Notes under the pieces: generated by a model
What the model was told of the DNA's origin: nothing
The model's input: the letters and a program-made list of their open reading frames with translations, nothing else
Database searches by the model: none
Position numbers and translations under genes: made by a program
Assembly (NCBI GenBank): GCA_009782285.1
Contig: WRJK01000002.1
Span: 1 to 63,406, forward strand
DNA: 63,406 bases
Direction of reading: 5' to 3'
Source: Clostridiales bacterium
GTDB lineage: Bacteria > Bacillota > Clostridia > Peptostreptococcales > Anaerovoracaceae
In this document: piece after piece, positions 1 through 9,333 of the stretch
How the letters are laid out: each line of letters opens with the position of its first letter
Numbering within the stretch: the stretch's first letter is position 1

Positions 1-1
1 C

Positions 2-3000
2 GACAACACAGGCCCTGAAAAAGTCACTGGCTTGTCTTACACCGCCACAGCCGTCACTGTCACCCTGCGTTGGAACGACGTCAGCGACAACGATTTCCGC
101 TTCTTCCGCGTGGAAAGGAAAAATGCTGAGACAGGACAGTATACCCAAATCACTGATGTCTATACTACCCTAGGCGCAAACATCTATACTTTGTCGCCGG
201 ACACGGAATACATCTATCGGGTAGTCGCCTATGATCACCTAGGCAACCGTGGCATTCCCTCAGACGACATAACAACGCGAACCGACTTGGATGTTACTTG
301 CCCGGTTATCACCTCTATAACGCCCCAGCCGGGATACTTTGCCCACCAGTTAAACGGCAGCATCAGGGCAGAAGACGATCACGCTGTCAGTTTCATAGCT
401 GTCCAGATATCGACTGACTTAGTCAACTGGATAGATGTCGATTCCCGCACATACGCTACCGGCAGCAGGGTGCAAACGCTTAGCTTTACCATTGATTTGG
501 ATCCATACCCAGAAGGATTCATCTATGTCAGAGGCGTGGCAGCAGACCCGTCCGGCAACGTAAGCGACCTTTCAGGCAATGCGCCATATGTGCAGCATGT
601 GGTGGACAGAACGCCTCCGGAAGCGCCAGCTAACGTTGCTGCAAGAGGCGACAACGGGTACATCGAAATATCTTGGAGCCAAGGGTCTGAAACCGATCTT
701 TTCAGGTACAGCGTTTACAGGTCTTTGGAACCGGAAGACGGCTATGTCAGGATCGCAAACAGCTTAAACACGCTGAACTACATTGACAGGACGCCTGTGG
801 ACTATACCACATACTACTACAAGGTTTCGGTAAATGACCTTGCGGGCAACGAAAGCGCACTCTCAAACTCCGCCGAGGCTCAATCCACACCGGATACGGA
901 AGCCCCGATCGTATACATCCTAAGCCCAGCTGACGGCGCCACCATCGGAAACGGATACAAAACATTGCAAGCACTGGCACGGGACAACAGGTTGCTGTCT
1001 TCAGTCCATGTTGAATACGCCGTCAACGGCTCTGATGCTTGGACCACGCTTGCCTTAGTAGACGTTGTAAACGCAGCGGAGCGCTACACATCGCTGACCT
1101 TGCCAATCGAAACGCTTGCCAGCGGTGATTCAATCACTGTGCGTACTTGGGCTGTCGACGCAGCGGGAAACACCAGCGAGAAGATTGCAGCGACGTACAG
1201 CATAAACAAGCATGCGCCTTCTGTTTTGAATCCAGCGGCTGTCTATGACGGCGAAGAACAAGCTGTACACATTACTTGGCAGAGCGACCTTTCCGAAGAC
1301 CTAGCTGGATACCGGATTTACCGGGGGATTTCCGGCAGCGGCAGTTTTTCGCTGATCGGCTCAAGGGGGGCGGTAAATGGCCAAACTGATTATTCTTATT
1401 CAGACTATGGCATTTCTGCCGAAAGAACGCTTTATGCTTACCGCATCACAGCAGTCAGCCTTGTGGGCAACGAAGCAAGCTTCGACACAAACACAGTTGA
1501 AACACCAAACAGAACCGCTCCGGTTGCCGTCATCTCCTGCGACACCACGATGGAAGTCGGTGTGGAGTACGAGTTTGACGCTTCATTGTCAACAGACACG
1601 TCAGGTATCGCTTCTTACGAGTTTGACTTTGGCGACGGCACCGTCAGCGCCAACAGGCATGCTGTCCACAGGTATGAATCGACCGGGGCGTATGTCGTGA
1701 CACTAAAAGTAACCAATGCAGACGGGCTGACTGGTTATGCACAAAGGCAAGTCACCGTCCGGGAGCGTTCTCTTCTGGGATATGCCACAATACGAGTAGT
1801 CGACGGCGACGGCCGCCCCGTGCCCGGCGCACCGGTGTATTTTGATTTGGGCGAGGCAAACCAGATCATCAAACCCACCAATAGTGCGGGCTATGTGACG
1901 TTTTCGGCAGAGGCTGGTTCGCATACGGTCGGTTCTGTTATTGCAGACAACCAATGGCTGCCGGCAAAGAAGACGCTAATTGTCGTAGCGGGGCAGACTG
2001 CTGAAGTCACGCTTACCCTTGTCCGCAAACAGATGATCGAGGGTTTTTTCGAGATACACCGTATGTCCTTGGAGGAAATAGTCGCCGCAGGCATAGACAT
2101 ATCGGATCCTGCAAATCAGTACATCGTCAAATTCGATGTTTATCTCAAATATGGCAATCAGAGCGTACCTATGCCGATATATTACAACCCAATAACGGGG
2201 ACTACGGATCCAGCGTCGCGGGTTGTTATCGACACCGACGGTGAGGGCAGCAAGCTTTTTATCCCCTTTGTCTTTGGCCGGATAACGGAAATCGGAGGCG
2301 GTGGCGGATCTGATCAAGGCGGCAACGACGCTTGGTATTCGCCGCAAAATTACTCTGTGGCGTATCTGGTGATACCGGTGGGCGTATCCGCCCTCAAGGA
2401 TTTCTTCCAAGTAGACCTGCACATCATCAATAACGCCGGCAGCGAATTCAGGATGCTGGACAACGTGGTCACTCTGAATTACCCCAAGGGCCTTACACTG
2501 GTAGATTCGCTGATAAGCTCCTCCGGCAGGGTAGTCCGCATCCCGGAGATCGGCGGTCAGACTGAAGAAGTGATCACTTGGGTGTTGCGCGGGGACGAAC
2601 TGGGCTCATATCATATTTCCGCAGACTTTATTGGCATGCTGGCAGAATTCAATGTACCGATAACAGCCCATTTCGCTGCCAGTGAACCTATTCAAGTGCT
2701 TGGCCTCAGCGGAGTGGAGGCTAGAGTGGAAGTGCCGGACAGCATCAGGTATTGCGACGACGGCTGGGAATTCTTCAACCTGACTTTGCTCAACCACAGC
2801 GACAGGGATATTTACATGCCTAATATTTGGGTGCGCACCGGTGAATTCGAGGGCGAAAACGGAGAAGAAATAAAGACGGAGCTAATCTACAGGGAACATT
2901 TTGACTCTGCCGGAGCTGCCATTGCCGAGCAGGATTTCTCTGGGCGTTTGTTCTTCAAATCGGGTATATCCGCCTTGCTTGAAGATGATGAAAGCCTGCG

Positions 3001-6000
3001 CACACTCAAACCGGGTGAACGCTTCACGGCGCATTACCGTGTCCTTGACCAAGATTATCTGAGCCCATCGGTTCTGCTCGAATACTTCTATGTGCTGCTC
3101 ACTAATTCGTACGGCTTGGAAATCACCATACTGCCTTGCGATCCTGAATACTTCGGTGCTCATTCCCTAGGTGATGGCTTGTATTGGAGCTACAAGAGGC
3201 GTGACCAATCCATGCTGATCTATACGGAATCCCCTGGCAACGGAACGCTGCCGGACAACTTCGGCGAGTCGGCTCCCTGGCAAGAACTGCCCTTCCTTAT
3301 CAACAACAACGCAATCAGGCAGCTGAAAGTTGACAATATCGGAAAAATCGGGGAGAACGCCTTTAAGGGCTTTGCGGGCTTGACCACGCTGGCTGCCAGT
3401 GCCGGCGAAATCGGCACAAATGCGTTTAAGGATTGTACCAGCCTGACTTTTACCAGTATTTCCAGCCGTGAAATCGGGGACGATGTGCTGCTGGGGTGCA
3501 ATAAACTGAACAGCCTCAGCGTTTCTGGAAATATCCACCAAGAATCCTTCAGGGGCCTTTCCAGCGTAACGGCAGTCGAAGCTTTCGGTACGATCGATGA
3601 CTATGCTTTCCGAGACTATGCCAATCTTGAGAGTGCATTTTTATCCGGCACTTTTGGCAGCGGCGTGTTTGAGGGTTGTGGGAAGCTGCAATCCCTGAGA
3701 GTGGACGGAAGCATCCCGGCGGGGGCTTTCCGTGGCATGTCAAGCCTGAAAACGGTGCATACGGGCAATTACACCTCCTTCGGCGCATACGCCTTCGAAA
3801 ACTGTTCGAACATTGAAACGATAACGATCGTCAACAGAACCGCAGCAATAGCAACCACTGCCTTCTCCGGCTGCGACAAGAACAAACTGGTCATCCGCTG
3901 CTACGAAAACAGCACAGCCCACAGCTTCGCCCTGCAAAACGGATACAAATTTGAGCTGTTGCCAGAATCCTATGAGAAAGTTTCCGCGACCTTCACAGAC
4001 CTTAATCAGGACACCACAATACAATTCGAATGGAGCTTAGAGTACTTTTTTCAAGGTTCACTGGTATATGAAAACAAACTCGCTATTGCAGGTTTGATCC
4101 TCAGTGCCCAGTCTGAAAACAGTGCCGGCAATATGGATGAACGCGAGAGGAAAATCAGTAAAGCGCTTGTTAACGACTTAGGATTGGCGAAGTCTTTTTC
4201 GCCAGATGATCTGAAGAACATGCACTATCGCGACGACGACAGAACAGACGCTGCATTCACGATAGCTGCAACAGAATACGTACGCAATGGCGAGAAATAC
4301 AACATCATTACTGTTGTGGTCAAAGGTACCACTGATGGAAAAGATTGGGAGATAAATTTAACGCCGAAAGAGTTTGAAAGAGTTGCGGACAGGATATACA
4401 TTAGCCTACGCAATTTCATGGCAACCAGAGGCACTTCCATTGCTGACGCCAACAATCGGTTTTTCATCACGGGCCATAGCCTCGGTGGTGCTGTTGCAGG
4501 TTTGCTTGCAGTTAAGCTGATGGATAGCGGAGCCTCAACAAACCAAGTATTTGCATATACCTTTGCCTCTCCCTTAAATGCTTCGAATTTCAACAAACTC
4601 GCCAAGCAAAACATAAAAAACATCCTCAACAAAGATGATATTGTCATTCACTTGTCACCTGAGCAGATAAATGGTGCAATAATCGGGGCAATAGGCAGTG
4701 GGTTAATTGGTGGAGTGTTAATTGGTGGAGGGATAATTGGTGCCATAATTGCAGGTGCCCTGAGTGCAAGGCACGGGGTTGATATGTTTTACGAAGGGAA
4801 AAGCAGCAGATTTAACGAAGCTTTTTATACTTTGACAGGAAAGAACTGGTTGACAATTCAAGGTCAGCGTGAGCACTTCACTTCAACGTACATGGCCTAT
4901 CTTTTATCAGGTGAAACAATTAGCCCGGGCTACAATGGAAAAAATCGCCTTGTCACTGTTTACTGCCCTGTCGATGTGGAAGTGTACAACGCGTCAGGTG
5001 AGCTGGTTGGGGCAATTGTTGACAATGCTGTGGCTTGTGCCGAGGATCCAAATGTGCAGGTTTACGCAGTTGGCGACACGAAGCTTCTGTATTTCACTGA
5101 CGAATCCGACTATGCGATAAAGCTTATTGGAACGGACGAGGGGGAGATGGCTTATGTTGTCCGTGATTTCGCTTATGATAACGACGAGGCAACGGTAAAC
5201 AACAAGGTTTTCGAGAGCATCGCCCTTACCCCCGGCAAAACTATGACAAGCCAAGTTGGCGGCCACATCAGCACACAGGGCATCCAACTGTTCGTCCTTG
5301 ACGAAGAAGGGCAGCCGGCTTTGGAAATACAAACCGACGGTACCGAGATACCTGTTGCCGGTGGTGGGAATCCCTCTGTAAGCATTTCCGCAGCGCCAGT
5401 CAGCTACCTCAACAGGGACATAGAATACACTCTGTCCATTGCAAACGCAAAGGACGTACTCGCTGTTAGTCTGGATTTTGAGATTGACGGCAATATGCTG
5501 ATCAGCAATGGCATGGCCGGGCTTTCCGGCTTTGAGCTCATTGGCAACATCCTCTGGTTCAATACAGGCGGCAACCTCTGGAAGGGCTCCGCAACAATAG
5601 CTCTCCCTTCAGAAACCACTGCCGGCTTGACGTCGGAAGCCCCTGTTGACATCGCAAAGTTTGCCTTCGCCCCAAAAGGGTTTGGCAACGCAACCATGGC
5701 ACTGTCAAGCGTCAAAGTTTCCGGCATCTTGGACGGTACGGCAGGGCAGCTCGCCTCAACCATTGGAAATGGCACGGCTACGACTGTAGTTGCCAGATCA
5801 AAATACGACCTGAACAGGGACGGAATAATCGACGCCCTCGACCTTGGCATCATGCTGCTATACTGCGGATTTGACTGCGACGGCGCAAACTGGGATAAGC
5901 TGGTCAAAGTCAACGACGCTTGGGGCAACGGCGTTACTGCGAGCATGTGCGACGTAAATTCAGACGGCTTGGTTGACATGCTTGACCTCATAGATTTGTT

Positions 6001-6019
6001 CATCCATTACACGATATAG
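2..6019 (+). CDS. Giant secreted FN3/PKD/LRR/lipase protein with cohesin-like and dockerin tail (5' partial)
   Basis: The reading frame is open to the left window edge, so start and signal peptide are missing; 2005 residues are visible (numbered from nt 2). In order I see: several fibronectin type III-like repeats (about 1-500), a PKD domain (about 500-577, with FDFGDGT), Ig-like stretches, BspA-type leucine-rich repeats (about 1110-1313, repeated 'xAFxGxxxL' units), a class 3 lipase domain with GHSLGG and nucleophile Ser1493, a glycine-rich hydrophobic stretch (about 1557-1592), a cohesin-like beta-sandwich (about 1797-1931) and a two-loop dockerin (about 1936-2005, DLNRDGIIDALD and DVNSDGLVDMLD). 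The last two modules are shared with eight peptidases in this window. Likely an extracellular adhesive hydrolase of lipids or esters. The lipase fold is family knowledge; substrate is unknown. Confidence 0.9.
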   Translation, partial: DNTGPEKVTGLSYTATAVTVTLRWNDVSDNDFRFFRVERKNAETGQYTQITDVYTTLGANIYTLSPDTEYIYRVVAYDHLGNRGIPSDDITTRTDLDVTCPVITSITPQPGYFAHQLNGSIRAEDDHAVSFIAVQISTDLVNWIDVDSRTYATGSRVQTLSFTIDLDPYPEGFIYVRGVAADPSGNVSDLSGNAPYVQHVVDRTPPEAPANVAARGDNGYIEISWSQGSETDLFRYSVYRSLEPEDGYVRIANSLNTLNYIDRTPVDYTTYYYKVSVNDLAGNESALSNSAEAQSTPDTEAPIVYILSPADGATIGNGYKTLQALARDNRLLSSVHVEYAVNGSDAWTTLALVDVVNAAERYTSLTLPIETLASGDSITVRTWAVDAAGNTSEKIAATYSINKHAPSVLNPAAVYDGEEQAVHITWQSDLSEDLAGYRIYRGISGSGSFSLIGSRGAVNGQTDYSYSDYGISAERTLYAYRITAVSLVGNEASFDTNTVETPNRTAPVAVISCDTTMEVGVEYEFDASLSTDTSGIASYEFDFGDGTVSANRHAVHRYESTGAYVVTLKVTNADGLTGYAQRQVTVRERSLLGYATIRVVDGDGRPVPGAPVYFDLGEANQIIKPTNSAGYVTFSAEAGSHTVGSVIADNQWLPAKKTLIVVAGQTAEVTLTLVRKQMIEGFFEIHRMSLEEIVAAGIDISDPANQYIVKFDVYLKYGNQSVPMPIYYNPITGTTDPASRVVIDTDGEGSKLFIPFVFGRITEIGGGGGSDQGGNDAWYSPQNYSVAYLVIPVGVSALKDFFQVDLHIINNAGSEFRMLDNVVTLNYPKGLTLVDSLISSSGRVVRIPEIGGQTEEVITWVLRGDELGSYHISADFIGMLAEFNVPITAHFAASEPIQVLGLSGVEARVEVPDSIRYCDDGWEFFNLTLLNHSDRDIYMPNIWVRTGEFEGENGEEIKTELIYREHFDSAGAAIAEQDFSGRLFFKSGISALLEDDESLRTLKPGERFTAHYRVLDQDYLSPSVLLEYFYVLLTNSYGLEITILPCDPEYFGAHSLGDGLYWSYKRRDQSMLIYTESPGNGTLPDNFGESAPWQELPFLINNNAIRQLKVDNIGKIGENAFKGFAGLTTLAASAGEIGTNAFKDCTSLTFTSISSREIGDDVLLGCNKLNSLSVSGNIHQESFRGLSSVTAVEAFGTIDDYAFRDYANLESAFLSGTFGSGVFEGCGKLQSLRVDGSIPAGAFRGMSSLKTVHTGNYTSFGAYAFENCSNIETITIVNRTAAIATTAFSGCDKNKLVIRCYENSTAHSFALQNGYKFELLPESYEKVSATFTDLNQDTTIQFEWSLEYFFQGSLVYENKLAIAGLILSAQSENSAGNMDERERKISKALVNDLGLAKSFSPDDLKNMHYRDDDRTDAAFTIAATEYVRNGEKYNIITVVVKGTTDGKDWEINLTPKEFERVADRIYISLRNFMATRGTSIADANNRFFITGHSLGGAVAGLLAVKLMDSGASTNQVFAYTFASPLNASNFNKLAKQNIKNILNKDDIVIHLSPEQINGAIIGAIGSGLIGGVLIGGGIIGAIIAGALSARHGVDMFYEGKSSRFNEAFYTLTGKNWLTIQGQREHFTSTYMAYLLSGETISPGYNGKNRLVTVYCPVDVEVYNASGELVGAIVDNAVACAEDPNVQVYAVGDTKLLYFTDESDYAIKLIGTDEGEMAYVVRDFAYDNDEATVNNKVFESIALTPGKTMTSQVGGHISTQGIQLFVLDEEGQPALEIQTDGTEIPVAGGGNPSVSISAAPVSYLNRDIEYTLSIANAKDVLAVSLDFEIDGNMLISNGMAGLSGFELIGNILWFNTGGNLWKGSATIALPSETTAGLTSEAPVDIAKFAFAPKGFGNATMALSSVKVSGILDGTAGQLASTIGNGTATTVVARSKYDLNRDGIIDALDLGIMLLYCGFDCDGANWDKLVKVNDAWGNGVTASMCDVNSDGLVDMLDLIDLFIHYTI

Positions 6020-6059
6020 AACAGGCAAGGCATCAGAAAAAAACAGGCTTCAAAACAAG

Positions 6060-6088
6060 AGAGCCGGGGGTGTAAAGCCCTCGGCTCT
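6060..6088 (+). terminator. Hairpin after the giant lipase gene
   Basis: AGAGCCG (6060-6066) pairs with CGGCTCT (6082-6088), with an additional G/C run inside. It lies 40 nt after the stop codon and before the promoter of the next gene. The following U-tract is poor, so termination strength is uncertain. Confidence 0.55.
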
Positions 6089-6103
6089 GCTGAAACTTGT
6101 TGG

Positions 6104-6132
6104 TTGACAACAATGCTCAAGTATATTATAAT
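6104..6132 (+). promoter_or_regulatory. Sigma-A-type promoter of the M6 peptidase gene
   Basis: TTGACA (6104-6109), 17-bp spacer, TATAAT (6127-6132): both hexamers are perfect consensus. The ATG follows at 6164, after a GAGGTG ribosome site. Confidence 0.85.
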
Positions 6133-6163
6133 CCTTTAAAACAACCGAACGAGGTGAAGTCAG

Positions 6164-8164
6164 ATGAAAAGAATGCGTTTTATGACAATAGTACTGATTG
6201 CTGCTGCAGCATCGCTGATTGCGGCCAGCGCAACCGCCTTTGCAGTCCCGGCAGCCCCCGGCAGTGCGGTTTTCGTGCAGCCTGACGGGAGTGCCATAAC
6301 GGTGCACAAAGAAGGGGACGAATTCCTGGGATGGACTGAGGACGGCGAGGGAAACCTGATAGTGTTCGATGTCGGCCAAAACGCTTACTGCTATGCCCGA
6401 TGGACAGACGAGGGTCCTGCTTCTACAGGGGCACCGGCAAGCTCGCTGTTGGGCAAAACGCCGCTGGCTAATATGATGATGCAAAGGCACCGGACAAAAG
6501 CGCGCAACATCCCTCAAAACGTTTTGGACATGGCGCAGCAGGCACGAGAGGCAGCGACGGCTGCGCGTTTGGAAAGCTGGCCAGTCCTTACTGACACTCA
6601 AATGCGCTTGGATCCCGCCCCTGTGAGGGCGCCTATTTCGAGCCTGAAACGCCAATTGCTGATGATCCATGTCACTTGGAGCAACAGGGCCGGCATCAAC
6701 ACTCCCAAACTCAACGGCAGGCAAATTTACGATGTTGTGTTCAACCCGAACACGAAATCCGTAAACAATTACTACAGGGAAGTGATTGGCACGGATGAGG
6801 ACATCATCCTGCCGGCAGAGGTAAAGTCGCCTTTGGACGGGGCGCAGGGCATCATTGAAGTTACGCTGCCCGGCGCACATACAAACCCCGGCAACAACAC
6901 GGAGGGTACGCGAGCACTGGTGGAGTCTGCCATAACGGAGGCATGCACCCTTGGACTGGTGAACATGAAGGATTATGACAAGAACAACGACGGCTTGCTG
7001 GCAGCAACGGAATTGACCATCGGCTTTATTGTTGATGGTTACGAGTCAACTATAGCATCTGCCCACGGCCCAAGTATTTGGGGATTTGCGTTTCTATATC
7101 CTTTTTCTGGATCCATTACGAACGGGGTCACCATTGAAAGCTGTTTTGGGCAGGGCGCGTTCCATGCGTCTGCAGGTGATGCGGCGAAGGACATAATGAC
7201 CATTGGCATAATATGCCATGAGCTTGGGCATTCGGCATACAAGTTCAACGACACATATGACGTTGGGTACCTGACCGACATTAACCGAGCCGAAGGTCAA
7301 GGCTTCTGGTCGCTTATGGGGAGGGGCAACTGGGGCAGCCTTCCCAGTGAGAAACTCGGAACAAGGCCGGTTTACCCCGATGCATGGAATTTGGTTTATG
7401 GAAATTTCGTGGCTCCTGGAGTGATCTCAGATGGCGAAAGTGCTGCGTTAACCAGCCATCATGACATTTACAAGGTGCCCACTACTAATCCCAACCAGTA
7501 TTTTCTGCTTCAGCAGAGGAAGTACGGCATGACGGAAAACTATGATCAGGGTGCGTTTAGCATAATGGGCAGCACTTCGAGTAGCGAGGGCGGGATGCTT
7601 ATTTATCACATCGATGACGAAGTCTTCCTTCTCATATCTCATTCAAAACCGGGGCACAACCGAGCTGGGATCGAAGAAGCTCACGGCGGAGTGCAGCATT
7701 TGCAGCAGCGGGGCTTGTACCATTACGGAGACGTGGGGGATCTTTGGGGAAGGGAAAAAACTGAATTCTCGCATACAAGCGACCCTGGAAGCGGGCTGTA
7801 CAGCGCTTTCACCGAGGACTTGGTCCCTCCGGATCAGAACACGCCCTCTGGTGTTGCAATTACTAACATATTATGGGACAGCGCGGCCGGAACCACCAGT
7901 TTCACGATGGGGAAAGCCAGCCCCGTAATGCTCGGTGACGTTGACGGCAACGGCCGGGTCGCCCCGATGGACGCCACTCTGCTGTCGCGCTACCTAGCAG
8001 GTTGGCCGGGTATCGTGATAGACAGGGCTGCCGCAGACGTGGACGGTGACGGCGAAGTAACGCCTTTTGACTTGGCAATACTGCAAAGGCACATAGCAAA
8101 CTGGCCAGGCTACGAGACGCTCCCGTATCAGCCGAGCCCCTCCGGCACATTGCCTGCATATTGA
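6164..8164 (+). CDS. Secreted M6-family metalloprotease with canonical type I dockerin
   Basis: 666 residues. The start has a GAGGTG site upstream and gives a signal peptide (KR followed by a long Ala/Ile-rich stretch ending TAFA, about residue 27). The zinc-binding HELGH is at residues 352-356 and is followed by a downstream region typical of M6 (immune inhibitor A-like) peptidases, including GFWSLMGRGNWG. The C-terminus (about 585-650) is a textbook dockerin duplication, with DVDGNGRVAPMD and DVDGDGEVTPFD loops each followed by an LxRxxAxWPG helix. This dockerin differs clearly from the variant in the other secreted proteins here, and there is no cohesin-like domain before it. Role: extracellular protein degradation, probably docked to a scaffold encoded elsewhere. 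Its 3' end overlaps the convergent small gene by 37 nt. Confidence 0.92.
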   Translation: MKRMRFMTIVLIAAAASLIAASATAFAVPAAPGSAVFVQPDGSAITVHKEGDEFLGWTEDGEGNLIVFDVGQNAYCYARWTDEGPASTGAPASSLLGKTPLANMMMQRHRTKARNIPQNVLDMAQQAREAATAARLESWPVLTDTQMRLDPAPVRAPISSLKRQLLMIHVTWSNRAGINTPKLNGRQIYDVVFNPNTKSVNNYYREVIGTDEDIILPAEVKSPLDGAQGIIEVTLPGAHTNPGNNTEGTRALVESAITEACTLGLVNMKDYDKNNDGLLAATELTIGFIVDGYESTIASAHGPSIWGFAFLYPFSGSITNGVTIESCFGQGAFHASAGDAAKDIMTIGIICHELGHSAYKFNDTYDVGYLTDINRAEGQGFWSLMGRGNWGSLPSEKLGTRPVYPDAWNLVYGNFVAPGVISDGESAALTSHHDIYKVPTTNPNQYFLLQQRKYGMTENYDQGAFSIMGSTSSSEGGMLIYHIDDEVFLLISHSKPGHNRAGIEEAHGGVQHLQQRGLYHYGDVGDLWGREKTEFSHTSDPGSGLYSAFTEDLVPPDQNTPSGVAITNILWDSAAGTTSFTMGKASPVMLGDVDGNGRVAPMDATLLSRYLAGWPGIVIDRAAADVDGDGEVTPFDLAILQRHIANWPGYETLPYQPSPSGTLPAY

Positions 8165-8349
8165 AAAAGGGCTAATGTATCAACCTTTTTTTCGTAGTCA
8201 CCCATCGCACGTATTACATCGTCTCGATTTCTGCTGTGAAGCACTACCTTGCCGCTTAAAACAGCACCCATGTCATTTTCCTCACAGTCAATCGCGTAAA
8301 TCCATTCTCCGTCAAATTTCTCATTGATCTCTTCAATTGACATATGCAT
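8128..8349 (-). CDS. Small conserved hypothetical protein
   Basis: 73 residues. GGAGG lies 7 nt before the ATG at 8349. The composition looks like a real cytosolic protein: EEINEKFDGEWIYAIDCEE, a VVLHSRNRDDV segment and a terminal YAGNVPEG. It resembles short proteins common in anaerobic bacteria with 'DGEW...SGxVxxHSKxRxxV', which are often encoded beside small aspartyl-protease-like or antitoxin-like genes; that resemblance is from memory and the function is not established. It overlaps the 3' end of the M6 peptidase gene on the opposite strand, and its start lies 50 bp from the divergent promoter of the next operon. Confidence 0.68.
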   Translation of the reverse strand: MHMSIEEINEKFDGEWIYAIDCEENDMGAVLSGKVVLHSRNRDDVIRAMGDYEKKVDTLALFQYAGNVPEGLG

Positions 8350-8399
8350 CAGCTCGCCTCCAACTTGAAATCCACTCGGTTTCGGCTGATAAATAGTAT

Positions 8400-8429
8400 T
8401 TGACTAAATGCCTACATCTATTGTATATT
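8400..8429 (+). promoter_or_regulatory. Promoter of the DUF4129-MoxR-DUF58 operon
   Basis: TTGACT (8400-8405), 18-bp spacer, TATATT (8424-8429), 22 nt before the ATG at 8452. This is the only good promoter ahead of five overlapping genes. Confidence 0.7.
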
Positions 8430-8451
8430 AATAGACGGGGTGGTTAAAACC

Positions 8452-9333
8452 ATGTATAATTTTACGATGCAGCCGATGCGAATAATCGGCATCCTCGACC
8501 AGACTTTCAAGCTGTACCGCGACAATTTTAAAGCCATCATTTCGTTTTCGCTTCTGATTGGCGGGACTGTACAGCTTGTCGTATCACTGCTTCAGCTGGG
8601 TGCCGGAGCAGCATCGACGGGAACGCTCTTTGGTGAACTGATGTCCGGGCGGTCTTTTCTTGAGGGGCTCGAAAATTATTCGGATGCAGTGCAATCCAGT
8701 TCGTTGTCCAGCATTGTTTCCCTGATCACGCAAGTTTTTATTGTTTACCCTATTGTTTATGGAGGCATTACTCTTACTGTCCTCTTATTGACGCATGGTT
8801 CAACGGACCACAGGTTTCTAGCGCAAACCATGTCGCGCTACGGCAAGCTGCTTGGGACATTTTTTGCTGCTTTAATCATTTGTGTACTGCTTGCACTTGT
8901 TTATACCGTCAGTTTGAGTTTGTTTGTATTAAGCTCTGGTCTTTTTGCCTTGGCAGTATTTATGGTAATTCTAGCAGTAGCGGTTTTGCTGATCCTTGCG
9001 ATATGCTTCTTTGCGTATCCTGTTGCCATTCGGGAAAGCCGTTACGGCTTTTCTTGGATTGGCCGCGCCTTAAAACTGTTCGGCCGCAGAAAAGCTAAAA
9101 CAATCGGATTGCTGCTGCTCGTCGGCCTTTTGGTGACTGTTCTGAACTTTATTTTTGGAGTGGTATTTGCACTTTTTCTCCCTCCGGTTGCCAGTATCAT
9201 CGGCATTGTTCTGGTTTCTGCCCTTTTGACGCCGATTCCAATAATTGCAATGACCTTGCTCTATCTGGACATCCGCATAACGACTGAGGGGTACGATTTG
9301 GAAATCCGCGCCGCTTCCTTGAAAAATGAATAA
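8452..9333 (+). CDS. Polytopic membrane protein, first gene of the MoxR/DUF58 operon
   Basis: 293 residues from the ATG at 8452, which sits a suitable distance after GGGGTGG; a GTG at 8440 is in frame but would overlap that ribosome site. About six hydrophobic helices alternate with short polar loops. The opening 'MxPMRIxGILDQTFKLYRDNF' is typical of membrane proteins of the glycerophosphoryl-diester-phosphodiesterase membrane-domain type that sit next to DUF4129/MoxR genes. No catalytic motif is visible. Its 3' end overlaps the next gene by 8 nt, so it is very likely co-translated with it. Role unknown; possibly assembly or insertion of cell-surface components. Confidence 0.82.
   Translation: MYNFTMQPMRIIGILDQTFKLYRDNFKAIISFSLLIGGTVQLVVSLLQLGAGAASTGTLFGELMSGRSFLEGLENYSDAVQSSSLSSIVSLITQVFIVYPIVYGGITLTVLLLTHGSTDHRFLAQTMSRYGKLLGTFFAALIICVLLALVYTVSLSLFVLSSGLFALAVFMVILAVAVLLILAICFFAYPVAIRESRYGFSWIGRALKLFGRRKAKTIGLLLLVGLLVTVLNFIFGVVFALFLPPVASIIGIVLVSALLTPIPIIAMTLLYLDIRITTEGYDLEIRAASLKNE

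Noticed and set aside
4669-4770. Short DNA repeats of the ATTGGTGGAG type as a mobile element trace
   Set aside because: They are explained by the Gly/Ile-rich coding sequence and have no inverted ends.
5404-6003. Minus-strand frame opposite a cohesin-dockerin tail (similar frames recur opposite every dockerin)
   Set aside because: Repeated only because the sense tails are conserved; composition (Ser, Met, Ala) is that of a shadow frame.
6050-6880. 276-residue minus-strand reading frame
   Set aside because: Antisense of the M6 peptidase; rich in Cys, Arg and His, as shadow frames are, and overlaps its promoter.
8165-8195. AAAAAGG/CCTTTTT hairpin as a terminator after the M6 gene
   Set aside because: The stem is short with a long loop and lies within the small minus-strand gene; support is too weak.
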